In this document: piece after piece, positions 1 through 10,809 of the stretch
Position numbering within the stretch: position 1 is the first letter of the stretch
Layout of the letters: every line of letters begins with the position of its first letter
Assembly: GCA_028753945.1 (NCBI GenBank)
Contig: JAPNXP010000001.1
Location: 8,112,501 to 8,176,500 of the forward strand
Direction of reading: 5' to 3'
DNA: 64,000 nt
Source of the DNA: Hexactinellida sp. DTS-2022
Taxonomy: Eukaryota; Porifera; Hexactinellida
Notes under the pieces: generated by a model
Database searches by the model: none
What the model was told of the DNA's origin: nothing
The model's input: only the letters and a program-made list of their open reading frames with translations
Program-made: the position numbers and the translations under genes

Positions 1-815
1 ATGATCTGATAATTGTTCGTTAATAGAATTTGACTATATTGTTTTCCTCCAAACATAATGGGGCTTAATTCGCCATTTTTCTGCCAAATGCGAATTCCAT
101 TATTTGTGCAAATAATAATATTACAGAACTGATCAATACATATTTCATTCATTAGACAAAATTCAGGAAGTTTCAAATATTTTACAAATTTCCCTGTTGA
201 CCGGACAAATCTACGAACTGTGTCAAAAAAATTATTCTGCCTGGATCGAACAACCATGGTATCATCCCTAATATGGAGAGAGAAGATAATAGAATTATCT
301 GGTAGGTCAATTTCAAACACTTCTTTTAATTCCCAATTCTGTGAATAAACAGCAATTTTGTTTCTATCACCACCATTAGTGTAGATATCTCCTGTCTCGT
401 CGAACTCAATAAAAGCTACTCTGTGTACAAACAAAGGGAATTTAAATGAGAAATCAGTTAGAATCGCAGGTCTAAACATACCGTCGCAAACCATTATCAT
501 GTGATCTGTAAACCTTACATTATCAATCACTTGACTAAAATACGGTCTCTTCTTCTCTAGTATTATTTTCCTTGTTACATGATAACCTTCTAGAGTGAAT
601 ATATCAATAGCACGCTCCTCTATAGATTGCCCAAACACCCGAGTTCCCAAACTGCTAAGCCTTATGTGAATACTCTTTGTACTATAAATCAGTATCAAGT
701 TTCTATCATGGTTGAGAGCTGAGCAAATAATTTTGGGTTTTACAGTTGGGAATGTGGCTACCAGTGAAGCTGCAAATTCCTCATTATTCCTCATCACAAC
801 GAACTCGAACAATAA
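1..815 (-). CDS. Beta-propeller-like protein, copy A (partial, runs off left edge)
   Basis: This is the best preserved of four related copies in the first 10 kb. Read from 815 down to 1 it is one open exon of about 270 codons, starting right after a splice-acceptor-like TTTTCAG at 816-822, with no stop before the window edge. The 3' end and any upstream exons are outside view or unidentified. The protein has short beta-strand-like blocks typical of WD40/NHL-style propellers: an ALNHDRNLILIY block, a VAFIEFDETGDIYTN block, a VYSQNWELKEVFEIDLPDN block and a GIRIWQKNGEL block. I do not recognise a specific family, so propeller is inferred from the strand pattern. Copies B (1443-3790), C (5957-7880) and D (9684-10042) align along its length and are all damaged, so copy A may be the functional gene. 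No catalytic motif is visible. Confidence 0.55.
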
Positions 816-878
816 CTGAAAATTGAATTATATTATTGATAAATGTAGCTAAATAATATAGGCTCTGTCACCATATGT

Positions 879-1035
879 CAATACAGGGCCGTAGCCACTG
901 GTCAGGTTGGTCAGGTTTCAACCTGACCACTTTTGGTTGGTTGGACAGGTTAACCTGAACCCTTGGTCCTGTTGGTACTGTATCCAGCCCGGTCTAACCT
1001 GACCACTTTTAATTGGTGGCTACGGCACTGCAATA
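879..1035. mobile_element. Short inverted-repeat element, copy 1 (CAGGGCCG MITE, 5-bp TSD)
   Basis: The element spans 884-1030 (147 bp). Its ends are inverted repeats: CAGGGCCGTAGCCAC at the left and the complement of CAGTGCCGTAGCCAC at the right. A perfect 5-bp duplication CAATA flanks it (879-883 and 1031-1035). The interior repeats a CCTGACCACTTTT motif. A second copy lies at 4408-4565. No coding capacity. CAG-starting ends suggest a hAT-like transposase acting in trans. The 5-bp duplication is shorter than the usual 8 bp. Confidence 0.8.
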
Positions 1036-1442
1036 TAAATGAATACCACATTATAACTCAAAAGTTCACTAAAAATTGATGACAAATTATATAAAAGCAT
1101 GGAAATAAAGGTGCCGTATGGACTAAAATAAACCCAATTCAATTCATCTCAAATTGACGCACGTTCACGTTCACCTCCAAACTTCAAAACCACCAGTGTA
1201 TGTTCAGTTCGTTGGTGGTTATTAGGTATGACAAGCAGATATGAGTAGTAATCTATTTATAATTTATTTTTGTATTGATGTAGTATTTATACTATACGTA
1301 TGGATTAATGATTTAGTATTTCTAATTTTAATATCTATATTCAGTTTAGTTCGTTAAGTTCAACAAGTTCGTTCGTGAATCTTTCATCCCCTGTATTCAA
1401 CTATGTATAATGAAAAAGATAAAATACAAGAGTTATAAAGGT
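1036..1442. other. AT-rich intergenic stretch, no gene seen
   Basis: About 400 bp of AT-rich sequence lie between the small transposon and copy B of the propeller-like family. I see no open frame, tandem repeat or inverted repeat that I can support. Confidence 0.5.
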
Positions 1443-3790
1443 TCACATGTCTATTAACCTATGGACAAGAATTCTAACATTAGGAAAAATCACAATGATC
1501 AGAGAATCGTCTGTTAATAGAATTCGTATAAAATCATTTGCCACAAATATGATGCGTCTCAATACGCCATTTCTCTGCCAAACTCGAACTCCATTACCTG
1601 TGTTAAGAATGGTATTTCTGAACTGATCAATATAGATATCATTCAAATGATGGGGACCAGGTTCAGCCAACTTCAAATTGTTTACCAATTTCCTTGTTGA
1701 TCTCACAAATCTAGAAATAGTGTAAACTAGAAGATCTTTGCATGATAGTGCAACCATGGTATCCTCTCTAATATGGAGAGATACTATAGTAGAATTATCA
1801 GGTAGGTCGATTTCAAACATTTCTTTGAATCCCAAATTCTGTGAATAAACAGCAACTTTGTTTCTCTCAAAATTCGTGTAGATATTTCCTGTCTCGTCGA
1901 ACTCAATAAAAACTATTTTATATCGAGTGAAAGGGAACATATTTGGGAAATCAGTCAGAATTGTAAGTGTAAACAAGCCGCCGCATAACATTATCATGTG
2001 ATCTGTAAACCTAACATTACCAATCCAGGGACTAGCATACATTTTCTGCCCTAATGTTTTTCTTGTTACATGCAGTGCCGGATTTAGGGTGTTATGGGCC
2101 TAGGGATTTTATTGTTTTTGGGCCTATTTTATATCCTTAATTTTTCCAATCATAGTCTCTACTTTACATATTTAAGCAGAAACATTGAAATAACACTTTT
2201 TCTTCCAAAATAACTATTAATATAAACCAGTTCTAAGGACTAGGTCGCATCGTGTCCTTATTTCGTTCGTGTTAGACTGCAAAACACAATTAACGGACGC
2301 TTCGCGACCTTACCAACCTCAAAAGATCACTCATAATAAATATGTTAAGTATGTGAATTGTAAATTACACGTACTTAATTTAATTCAGATTAGATTGTCG
2401 CAATTTGGGAGTCAATGTAATTCAACTTATTAACTAAAATGCTATTCAATCTAAGATTTTCCTGCTGACAATAAATTGTTGGATCAATATGTCATTTACA
2501 ATCCAGAAGATATAGGCGGGTAAATCGTTGAATATCTTTGAAAGTAATATCATGCATGATTATGTGATTGACGTGAGCAAAAATAAATCAGCAATAGAAG
2601 TAGACTGATGGAAGCCTAACTGGATTAATCAAATAATGCAATCTGCGAAAAATGTAGGTGAAGATTGAATATCCAAAACACAATTTGATCAATGAGGAAG
2701 CAGTTTGAGGTACGTTTTTGATATTAGCTGACGCAGATTAAAAGTGAAATTGTTAAATTTACAATACAATATATAGTATATTGTGAAAATTTTGTGTCGA
2801 CTGAATCAAAATTGTAGGATAAAATCCAAATTAGTTCCCACGTGAGGCTATAATCCCATAAATCGTACGAGTGCTTCATTTTATGCTGCCTTGTAATCTA
2901 AAATTGTGGCCGATTCGGACTTTAACTAATGAGTTATTCCCAAATTTACTCAAACATCCCATATCCGGGCACTTTTAACGAAGGGCGCCCGTACCGGGAA
3001 TTTCCCCGCATCTCAGAAAGTTTATTGTCCATATTTTTATCATTAAAGGTATCATTAGTAAATGAGTACATATTTAGTTTGACAATACATCAATAAGGGT
3101 GACGTTTGGAAGGTTGAGGTTATGCGCTTTTATGACTCAGAATGCCGATATTTCGCTTAGAAGACGTAAAGACCAATTCATATTTGTGAACGTGTAAAAT
3201 TACACCTGCATGCCAATTTGTATATTTCAAGTGCATATTGTCTTCCCAAATAATTCTAGACTAGCACACACAAAATCAGACAAAATTGTGCTTTTAATAT
3301 ATGGATAGACAAATTTATTGAGAAAAATGTCACGAAATACTTATGTATCTGGTGTTGCTAACATTTTATGGAAACTTCGGGTTTAGCTGAAGCAAACTAT
3401 ATACAGAGGAAACTAGTTTCTACTCCCAAATCAATCCGATTTCCAGGGCAAGTTGACCTAAACTGGGCCTAAAATGTTGTGGGCCTAGGGCTTTAGCCCG
3501 AGCAGCCCTATGGTAAATCCGCTACTGGTTACATGATAACCTTCTAGACTCTAGAGTATATATGTCAATGAAACGCTCATCTGAAAACAACCCTGATATC
3601 GAAGTATCCCATCGGTTAATTCCACTTGAACTATAGATCAGTATCAAGTTCCTATCATGGTTCAGTGCTAAGCAAACAATATTATTTACAATTGGGAAGT
3701 TGCAACTTGGGAAGTTTATCATCATTGGTTTTCCGAAGTTTTGAGTTTCTATCAATATCAACAAATGCAGATCTCTTCATAGTGGTAAAC
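1443..3790 (-). pseudogene. Beta-propeller-like protein, copy B, split by a hAT element
   Basis: Two coding blocks on the minus strand align with copy A. The 5' block lies at about 3536-3780 and includes the ALNHDRNLILIYSS motif. The 3' block is 1443-2042 (199 codons to a stop, ending LVHRLIDM). Between them sits a 1455-bp hAT-type insertion flanked by an 8-bp duplication, so the exon was once continuous. The 5' block also carries a 7-bp tandem duplication (TCTAGAG repeated around 3545-3558) that shifts the frame relative to copy A. With both lesions this copy cannot make the full protein. The 199-codon part is otherwise open, so inactivation may be recent. Function is as uncertain as for copy A. 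Confidence 0.7.
2065..3535. mobile_element. Non-autonomous hAT-type element inserted in propeller copy B
   Basis: The element is 2073-3527 (1455 bp), flanked by a perfect 8-bp target duplication GTTACATG at 2065-2072 and 3528-3535. Its inverted ends are CAGTGCCGGATTTA at the left and the complement of CAGTAGCGGATTTA at the right. CAG ends with an 8-bp duplication are the hAT signature. No transposase frame is present. The uninterrupted sequence TTGTTACATGATAACC is seen in copy A, confirming the insertion. Confidence 0.9.
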
Positions 3791-3892
3791 AAAATATGGA
3801 TATTCAATGTTATTCATACAAGTGCAAACAAAAAGCATATAGTATTTCTATGTAAACAATAATTATGGTTCATAAATAATCAGAGCAGTGTA

Positions 3893-4190
3893 CAGTCAAC
3901 TCCCGTTCTAACGAAGTCCTCGGGACCGTAGTTTCATTTCGTCATAAGCGGAGTTTGGTATAACAGGAGTTCGTTATAAAGCGGAGTAAATTCATAGCTT
4001 AGGATTTAAACGACTCTGTTAAAAGCGGAATTTCGTTATATCCATTTCGTTGTGTAACCAAAGTTTTAATAATGTAGCACGATAGAACGATTTCAGGACC
4101 ATTGACGACGTTAATTCCGAAATGGGTATAATCGGAGTTAACAGCATATGTAGTTTTCACATTAGAGTGATACCACTGATAATACAACGC
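3893..4190. mobile_element. pogo/Tigger-like element remnant
   Basis: After a TA at 3891-3892 the sequence CAGTCAACTCCCGTTCTAAC and later CGTTATA motifs (3970-4040) match the terminal style of pogo/Tigger-type elements, where the end reads CAGT and then a paraphrase of a CGTTATAACGAA block. I could not find the opposite end, so this is a one-ended or decayed copy. It has no transposase. Confidence 0.45.
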
Positions 4191-4402
4191 AGCAATCTAT
4201 CGTGCTGGGAATAGTAGCAGCCTGTCTTCCATGGCCTCAAACGAACTTTTGAACAATTTCAAGGGCCACTATCACCTCCTTATTGGTGTTAAGTATAAAT
4301 GGAGAGGGACATAAAATTTTGCAGAATTTAAATCTACATATACCGATTAACCGAGGAGCAGGTTTTGGCCTAGAGATTCCATGTGTCTACTGTCTATAAG
4401 GA

Positions 4403-4570
4403 CCTAACAGGGCCGTAGCCACTGGTCCGGTTGGTCAGGTTTCAACCTGACCACTTTTGGCACCACTTGGTCATGTTGGACAGGTTAACCTGACCACTTG
4501 GTCCTGTTGGTACTGTATCCAGCCCGGTCTAACCGGACCACTTTTAATTGGTGGCTTCGGCCCTGCCTAA
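4403..4570. mobile_element. Short inverted-repeat element, copy 2 (CAGGGCCG MITE, 5-bp TSD)
   Basis: The element is 4408-4565 (158 bp) with the same CAGGGCCG-type inverted ends as the copy at 884-1030. It is flanked by a perfect 5-bp duplication CCTAA (4403-4407 and 4566-4570). Two independent 5-bp duplications make this the true duplication length for the family. Confidence 0.85.
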
Positions 4571-5110
4571 GATTCATAGATAGTATAATGAAGGAAATTG
4601 TGGATTCCCTTACTTCATATTGACTCCTCTAGTTTCCAAAATTTCGACAATTAGATTTCTCAGTAATGGGGTTTGTAGAAAATAAATAAATGTTTAAGTG
4701 CCTATTTGAAAAAAAATCAGGGATATATGATTATTTTGATTATGTCAGATGATTGCCGCATCTCGGAGGTAATTTGCAGTATAAATTTCAATCCGGAATT
4801 CAGGATCAAATGTGAGGTGGATCTTCAGATGTATAGCAAAAATAGCATAGGCATATTATTGCCATCACGAGGTTCATTTTGGTGGCTATCCTAACTATCT
4901 AACTAAAAAAAACACGATTTTGTCGACCAAAGGTACATACTCTTTCCAGTTCCAAACATAACATGTTTTGCAGTTTACGTAGCCATGCAGCTGCAGTTAA
5001 TAGCCCAGTAACTGTAAATACGGATACAATGGATACTTATTTATTTGTGAATATGCAAGTGATAACAATTAGTGCTATAAGTAGAATTACTATAGAGTTC
5101 AAAGGTATAA
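4571..5110. other. No supported gene
   Basis: AT-rich DNA with only short chance open frames (for example 62 codons at 4706-4894 and 68 codons at 4963-5169). I see no motif in either and no repeat that matches the rest of the window. Confidence 0.5.
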
Positions 5111-5847
5111 CTAGATACAGTCAGTCTGTTGTTCAGTACCATCTCTGCCTTGAGTTAACTGCTGTCTAATCTCCATAAGCTGTTCCTCTAACTCATAAGT
5201 TCTGTTCAACTCCTTCTTCCCTTCATTGCAAGATTCTATTTCGACAGAGCTCAAAGCTATTCCTACTTCATCACCAAATTGATTTGTAGGAAGCTCTCTA
5301 TCTTCATTCAAATTATCTTGTAATTCAGTATTATTGTTACTAGCTCCATTCTGTAAGGAGATCGGATTATCTTTGTTACTTTCTTGATATATTAATTGCA
5401 TTTGGTTAATACAGACGAATACTGGATTAGATTCCCTAGCCCGAGACATACAAGTTTGTTCAACTAGGCATATCCTATTATAGACAAAACTGATAAATAT
5501 AACTTCTATTAACCTCTCGTTAGTACGAACACGGCAATATAAATTCTCAATTCCGGGAATTTAACTTTATGCACCGGTTAATATTAACTTCGAATTAATG
5601 TTGACGGTCTGGTATTCGTACTAACTGGGTTTCACTGATAATCATAATCTATGCAACATACTCACTTGTAGTAAGCAGTTGGGTTTAGTCCTTCTAAAAG
5701 TGCTTTAGTCTTTTCACTGCTAACCTGATGGGAAATACAAGCTATCGATAAAACAAATATTTGGTATAAAGTTTGTTTATCTACTATTATGAGAACTAAT
5801 AATTCATAAACAAACCACAATATTATTATATTCAGTACATACAACAA
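5111..5847 (-). CDS. Candidate small two-exon gene with hydrophobic N-terminus
   Basis: On the minus strand an open block 5847-5666 ends at a strong donor (CAA then GTGAGTATG). A block 5435-5111 begins after an acceptor-like GGGCTAG and runs to a TGA/TAA-type stop. The donor leaves two bases (AA) and the next exon supplies a G, so the frame joins exactly through TAYYK-ESNPVF, giving about 168 residues with a 230-bp intron. The N-terminal ~45 residues are hydrophobic (possible signal anchor). The C-terminal half is acidic, Asn/Glu-rich and ends in a helical ELEEQLMEIRQQL stretch. An acceptor-like CCCATCAG at about 5729 means exon 1 could instead be shorter and joined to an upstream exon. I recognise no family. 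Splicing is inferred from phase and motifs only. Confidence 0.35.
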
Positions 5848-5956
5848 TGTAATACCTCAAAGTTATCGAACGTAATGAAAAATATACAAAACTAAGGTAG
5901 TATACACCACAGTAACAAGAATTCATGAAATGTTCAGTGATGTTCAACAGAGATAA

Positions 5957-7880
5957 TTAACAATGTCCTATTAATCTGTGGACATGAATTACACCATTAG
6001 GAGTAATCTTATATATTAAATCACAATGATTTTTTGTTTTTGTTTGTTCAGAATTGATTGAGGAACTGGTAAGAGCTACAGACTTGAAATTTGGCAGGGG
6101 GGTGGGAAATAGTGTATCTAGAAACAAGTTCTAATATCTAAGAAATATTCACATCTTCCCTCCCTATAGGTGACAAAACTTTTATCCTATTAAATTCGAG
6201 GGTTTTCCAGTATGGATTAGCAGCTAGCATTTAATTCGTATAAAAGGATTTTAGTGTCTCTATCAATTGTTAAGTGTGCATTATAGAATGCTTATCTGAG
6301 ACTGTGATTTAATTGGTCGAGAGGAAATTCATTTATCCAATCAGTCATTTGTGATCCGTGTGTCTACCCATACATTTCTAACATTCCATTGTGTCCATTC
6401 GATTATTACCAATCAATACAATAACTTCTCCACAGCCCAAAGTCAGGGGTCCACAGAGTTGTACAGTTCTTTAGTGATATTTAATTAATTTCTATTTGGA
6501 GTCGGTTCATTATTATACACGGACATGCGTTAATATCTAGAAAATTGTCAGTTATAATTAGCATAAATATTCAACAATACAGGCGCTGATTAGTATTTCC
6601 CAATTTATTTTTTCTGTCCTTATACGTATATACCTATGGCTAGGCCCTAGGGCCCATGGATAAATAGACAGCTTAGGGGGGCACAGCCCTACTCTGAAAC
6701 AGTAGCATTACTGTTATGTGTGTCACTAGCGGTCACCTAAATATCACCCATATGATTCCCGTAATATAATGAACCTGTGTATAGGGCCTTTGAATTTTAA
6801 GTAATGCCAAGGGGTAAGTATTACAGCCCGTCCTTTTTTATTACAAAATGGCAAAAAGCGTAATGTAGGAAGGGGTATATAATTTTGTTAATTTTTCGTT
6901 AGATAACCGACATTTTTATAGGCTCCTAGAATCGGTTTGAGCTCAATCATGCACATACATTACTAACCGGCATTTAATTTGAAAAGGTATCTGCTTTAAA
7001 TACAAGCGAGGGCCGCAGGCCCGAGTGCAAGTTGTAAGAACGCGCGTAGCGCGGGCGAGCAGCTTGTTAGAATTAACTGATAATGGTTTGCTAATAGAAT
7101 TTGACTATATTGTTTTCCTCCAAACATAATGGGGCTTAATTCGCCATTTTTATGCCAAATGCGAATTCCATTATTTGTGCAAAGAATAATATTACTGAGC
7201 ACAAAATTCAGGAAGTTTCAAATATTTTACAAATTTCCCTGTTGACCGGACAAATCTACGAACTGTGTCAAAAAAATTATTCTGCCTGGATCGAACAACC
7301 ATGGTATCATCCCTAATATGGAGAGAGTTGATAATATAATTATCTGGTAGGTCAATTTCAAACACTTATTTGAATTCCAAATTCTGTGAATAAACAGCAA
7401 TTTTGTTTCTTTCAGCACCATTTGTGTAGATATTTCCTGTCTCGTCGAACTCAATAAAAGCTACTTTGTGTGCAAACAAAGGGAATTTAAGTGAGAAATC
7501 AGTTAGAATAGCAGGTCTAAACAAACCGCCGCATAACATTGTCATGTGATCTGTAAACCTAACATTCCCAAACCTGCGACTAGCATACATTTTCTTCACT
7601 AATGTTTTTCTTGTTTACATGATAACCTTCTAGAGTAAATATGTCAATGGCACGCTCCTTTTCCCTATACCATAATACCGAAGTTAGAGCCGATCGGTCA
7701 ATTTCACTTGAACAATAAATTAGTATCAAGTTCCTATCATGGTTGAGTGCTGAGCGAACAATATTTTTTACAGTTGGGAATGTGGTTATCGGTTAAGTTG
7801 GAAATCCATTATCATTGATTTTCAACTGTTTTTGGGTTTCTATTCAAGCTATTAACTTGTGAAGCAAGATAACAAATATT
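5957..7880 (-). pseudogene. Beta-propeller-like protein, copy C, interrupted by a Helitron
   Basis: Minus-strand copy aligned to copy A: 5' part about 7880-7600, middle 7599-7067, last codons 6006-5957 beyond a 1060-bp Helitron (6007-7066). Besides the insertion it has an extra T near 7612, a GAA-to-TAA stop at about 7366, and a deletion of about 26 bp near 7200, all judged against copy A. Across the Helitron the reading frame rejoins exactly and ends VIHVHRLIGHC before a stop at 5957-5959, matching the RILVHRLIDM ending of copy B. So the Helitron landed in a coding exon. The gene lies just 3' of the membrane-protein gene at 7933-9069 on the same strand. Confidence 0.75.
6007..7066 (+). mobile_element. 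Non-autonomous Helitron, copy 1
   Basis: The element is 1060 bp. It begins TCTTATATATTAAATCACAA directly after an A and ends GAGCAGCTTG directly before a T, which is insertion between A and T as in Helitrons, with no target duplication. Near the 3' end are two hairpins: GGGCCGCAGGCCC and GCGCGTAGCGC. No Rep/helicase gene is present. Related copies: 13197-14244, 39700-40635 (minus), 47124-47752 and 60074-60171. The 3' terminus reads CTTG rather than the usual CTRR. Confidence 0.8.
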
Positions 7881-7932
7881 TATTCAGTTAACAACAACAA
7901 CAACAACATTTTAATAATTAAGTACAACTAGT

Positions 7933-9069
7933 TTAATATCTGTAATAAACACTTTCATGGTACTGTGTTATGATGGGCTTGATGTAGCTGTTTATCTTTT
8001 CAATCTTTTGCTTGTCTCTGTATGACTTGTAAACAACAACAACAAATATATACAAATAGTTAACAGTAAACAATACTTTACTGAGGAATACTGAAGGCAG
8101 GAATACATACACTTCCATGGATAATGCGAACAAATCGATCACATTCTTAATATGGAGAGGAATTGGTAAATAATCAAAAAATGAAACGATCGGAAGAAAT
8201 ATATCTGATATTCCTAAAGTATAAAAAAAGAGTGCAATCGCTACCAAAGTGGTTGCAACCTGGAAATGTACTCGGAGATATTTGCTGTCGAGATAGGCCA
8301 TCTTGTCGTAGTAAAATAATCGGATTTCTTTTTCACGGCTTTTCAGATGCAAATAGAACTTTCTTGATAAAAAAATAAATTGTATATAGTCAAAAATTAA
8401 GATGAATGGTTTCAACGTTTCGATGAGACTTATCAAGAGCCATTGGTAATCGCTTGAGAAAATGGGATTATCATAAATATTATTTAGAACCAGAATCAAC
8501 AAGGTCCTTACTATTATGTAAACTGTCCACCGAATTAAAGTATATTTATAATCGTATTTCCTGTAGGCGAGCCATAAGAACGTCATCAGAAAAGAAAGCA
8601 CAGGGACAACCGTATATCTGAGAGTGAATACTAACCAACCAATTTTATGTTTGAGCGCTGATAAGAATGGGAGAATGGTTTGACTTTCCGCATCAAATAC
8701 CACTACCCAATAAGGAAGATAGTATATGACTGCACCCATATTTTGCACAATTTCTAAAACTAGAATTACAATTATGAAATTATTGACGACGCATTTCATT
8801 TTAAGATTCTTAAGATGATTCTTATAAGATTGCATTATTAGCATTTCCTGTGGAACCCTCTTAATCTCCTGATACAGTTTGTACCTTCTCCGTACGTAGT
8901 ACACAAATGCAAATAGAGTCAGTAGACAGAATGGGATAGGGACTAAGGGGAACACGAGGATTTCTGCCTTCATAATGTTGAATAGGGTATTTTGATATTT
9001 GTACATGGACATGATGATAATCAAATTGATGGATATGCTGGTATAAATATATTGAGAGAGATCCAACAT
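7933..9069 (-). CDS. Multipass membrane protein, family not recognised
   Basis: A single uninterrupted frame of 378 codons. Hydrophobic segments appear at about residues 8-22, 36-57, 93-125, 145-175, 182-200, 213-238, 268-297 and 310-350, so seven or eight membrane spans. Basic loops include RRRYKLYQEIK after the second segment and KSREKEIR after the sixth. A paralogue at 36637-37728 aligns end to end, with closely similar termini (IKPIITQYHES/YYRY here, IKPIVEQYQAT/YYSRY there), so this is a real conserved protein. The upstream ATG at 9069 gives a hydrophobic start. A later Met also exists. The segment count would fit a seven-span receptor-like protein, but I see no diagnostic motif. It lies immediately 5' of propeller copy C on the same strand, possibly by chance. 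Confidence 0.65.
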   Translation of the reverse strand: MLDLSQYIYTSISINLIIIMSMYKYQNTLFNIMKAEILVFPLVPIPFCLLTLFAFVYYVRRRYKLYQEIKRVPQEMLIMQSYKNHLKNLKMKCVVNNFIIVILVLEIVQNMGAVIYYLPYWVVVFDAESQTILPFLSALKHKIGWLVFTLRYTVVPVLSFLMTFLWLAYRKYDYKYTLIRWTVYIIVRTLLILVLNNIYDNPIFSSDYQWLLISLIETLKPFILIFDYIQFIFLSRKFYLHLKSREKEIRLFYYDKMAYLDSKYLRVHFQVATTLVAIALFFYTLGISDIFLPIVSFFDYLPIPLHIKNVIDLFALSMEVYVFLPSVFLSKVLFTVNYLYIFVVVVYKSYRDKQKIEKINSYIKPIITQYHESVYYRY

Positions 9070-9683
9070 TTATATACTCCAGGAACATCACCTGATTACA
9101 AGTGTGGTTTCTATTTGATATTCTTATGGACAAACTATTATGTCTCATGAAGAATGTAATTACCTACTTAATAACCAGAAAAAATGCATACTACACATTT
9201 ATCAAGTTCATTTAATCGGCATGCCACATAACCTTACCATATGTTGAATAACAAGTTAGTTGGCAAAATATATAATACGTATACCTACGATTTCAGGTAT
9301 GTGTAATGCGGACAAGTGTGCTAAAAAAATTAGATAACTTACTTACTAACCAGAAACTTAATCAACTTTTGCATTATTTGCATTTTAATAGAATATTGGA
9401 ATCTCAACTTGAAACAATACCTAAAGCAGTTTACACACATCATAATGCAAATTATCCTTCTTACGAAAGGATGTCATCAAGTAAGCATACCATAAATTAC
9501 TTCAAACCACAACCACTTGTTACAGACAATTCGAATTGTCTAACTTACCTAGATTCATATGGGAAAAATAAAAATTAATGCGCATGGGAATAATCAATAG
9601 AGTAAATTCAAACTACGAATCTTAAACATATGTGGATAATAAACATGGGTGGCATCAAAAATAGATAACCTCCTGTTATCTTC
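9070..9683 (+). other. Intergenic, with an unassigned 90-codon frame
   Basis: The stretch holds an open frame at 9306-9578 (90 codons, plus strand), starting MRTSVLKKLDNLL and rich in Asn, Tyr and His. It has no motif I recognise and no paralogue in the window. It could be a chance frame or an exon of the disrupted propeller-family locus that follows on the same strand. Confidence 0.25.
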
Positions 9684-10042
9684 TCTCTCTATATTCGAGA
9701 GGATACCATGGTTGTAATATCATGCAACATTGTGGCGTATTCAAGTTTACACAATTTCTAGATTTGTCAGATCAACAGGGAAATTAGCAAACTATTTGAA
9801 GTTGGCTGAACCTGGTCCCCAGCATTTGTATAATATCTGTATTGATCAGTTAAGAAATACTATTCTTAGCACATATAGTGGAATTCTAGTTTGGCAAAGA
9901 AATGGCGCATTGAGACGCATCATGTTTGAGGCAAATGAATTTATCGGAATTTTATTAACAGACAATTTTCACATAATTTTGAATTTTCCTAATGGTAGAA
10001 TTGATGTCTATAGATTAATAGACATGGTTAATTATCTATGTT
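9684..10042 (+). pseudogene. Beta-propeller-like protein, copy D (3' fragment)
   Basis: Only the last ~120 codons of the family are present, on the plus strand. The main open stretch is 9730-10044 with YTISRFVRSTGKL, IDQLRNTIL and VWQRNGALRRIMF blocks that match copy B closely. Upstream, GAGAGGATACCATGGTTGTA at about 9699-9718 matches the family but the frame is shifted, so the fragment is truncated at the 5' end and frameshifted. It is opposite in orientation to copies A-C. Confidence 0.7.
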
Positions 10043-10079
10043 AAACATCACGTGAACCTTTATGAACTCTTATACACTA

Positions 10080-10715
10080 TCGAGTGTGCGGAATTGAAAT
10101 TTGATAGCCAAATTAATTAATTAATTATTTATGACAAAATAATTTAACTTAATAATTGTAAGTTGACATTGAAATTGGTGTTATATTATAAATAATATTA
10201 ATAATTATTTATACTAATTAATTAAATATCATAAATCTCAGAGATCATAGAAGATAGAAACAAATTTCAAATTTATCAATTGATCCTTATGCCACATAAC
10301 ACCTTTACAAATGGGTTTTGACACCTTGAGGTGATGATGACATCGTCAAAAAAATGTGTTTTGACAATTTTGTGAATTCTATATTTCGAATGGGTTGGTT
10401 GGTGTTGGGTGATCACCCAACACGCACATAAAAAATGCTGACTCATCATTTATTTTACTATACTGAAACTTGAATATCTCTCAAATGAAGTGAGCTAAAT
10501 GGATACTTCCACCACTCTAAGGGTCGTTGCCTTCTGAAACACCTTTCTGAAATAATTTAACACCTTCATAGTGATGATGACATGGCGAAAAAAAATCCAA
10601 AATTGCTGCTGTGCCGACAGCATGTTCCTTTGGAGGCACTATCAATAAATCCCCACCAAAATATAGTGCCACCAAAGGAACATGCGTCGGCACAGGCTGC
10701 AATTTTGGATTTTTT
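10080..10715 (-). repeat. Hairpin-repeat unit, minus orientation, with terminal palindrome 10588-10715
   Basis: Carries the body blocks seen in the 23.7-32 kb array (TATCGAGTGTGCGG, TTAATTAATTAATTATTTATG, the GTTGGGTGATCACCCAAC hairpin and a CACCTTGAGGTG palindrome), then the large palindrome whose arms are AAATCCAAAATTGC and its complement. Orientation is opposite to the array. The copy is truncated at its left end and runs into a hAT transposase remnant on the right. Confidence 0.85.
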
Positions 10716-10809
10716 AATATCCTCTTATCACAAAAAAATTTATATAAATACTAAAGTCATTGCTTCATTGGTATTATTCTAATAGTTTTGAAAAAGAATT
10801 ATACTGAAA

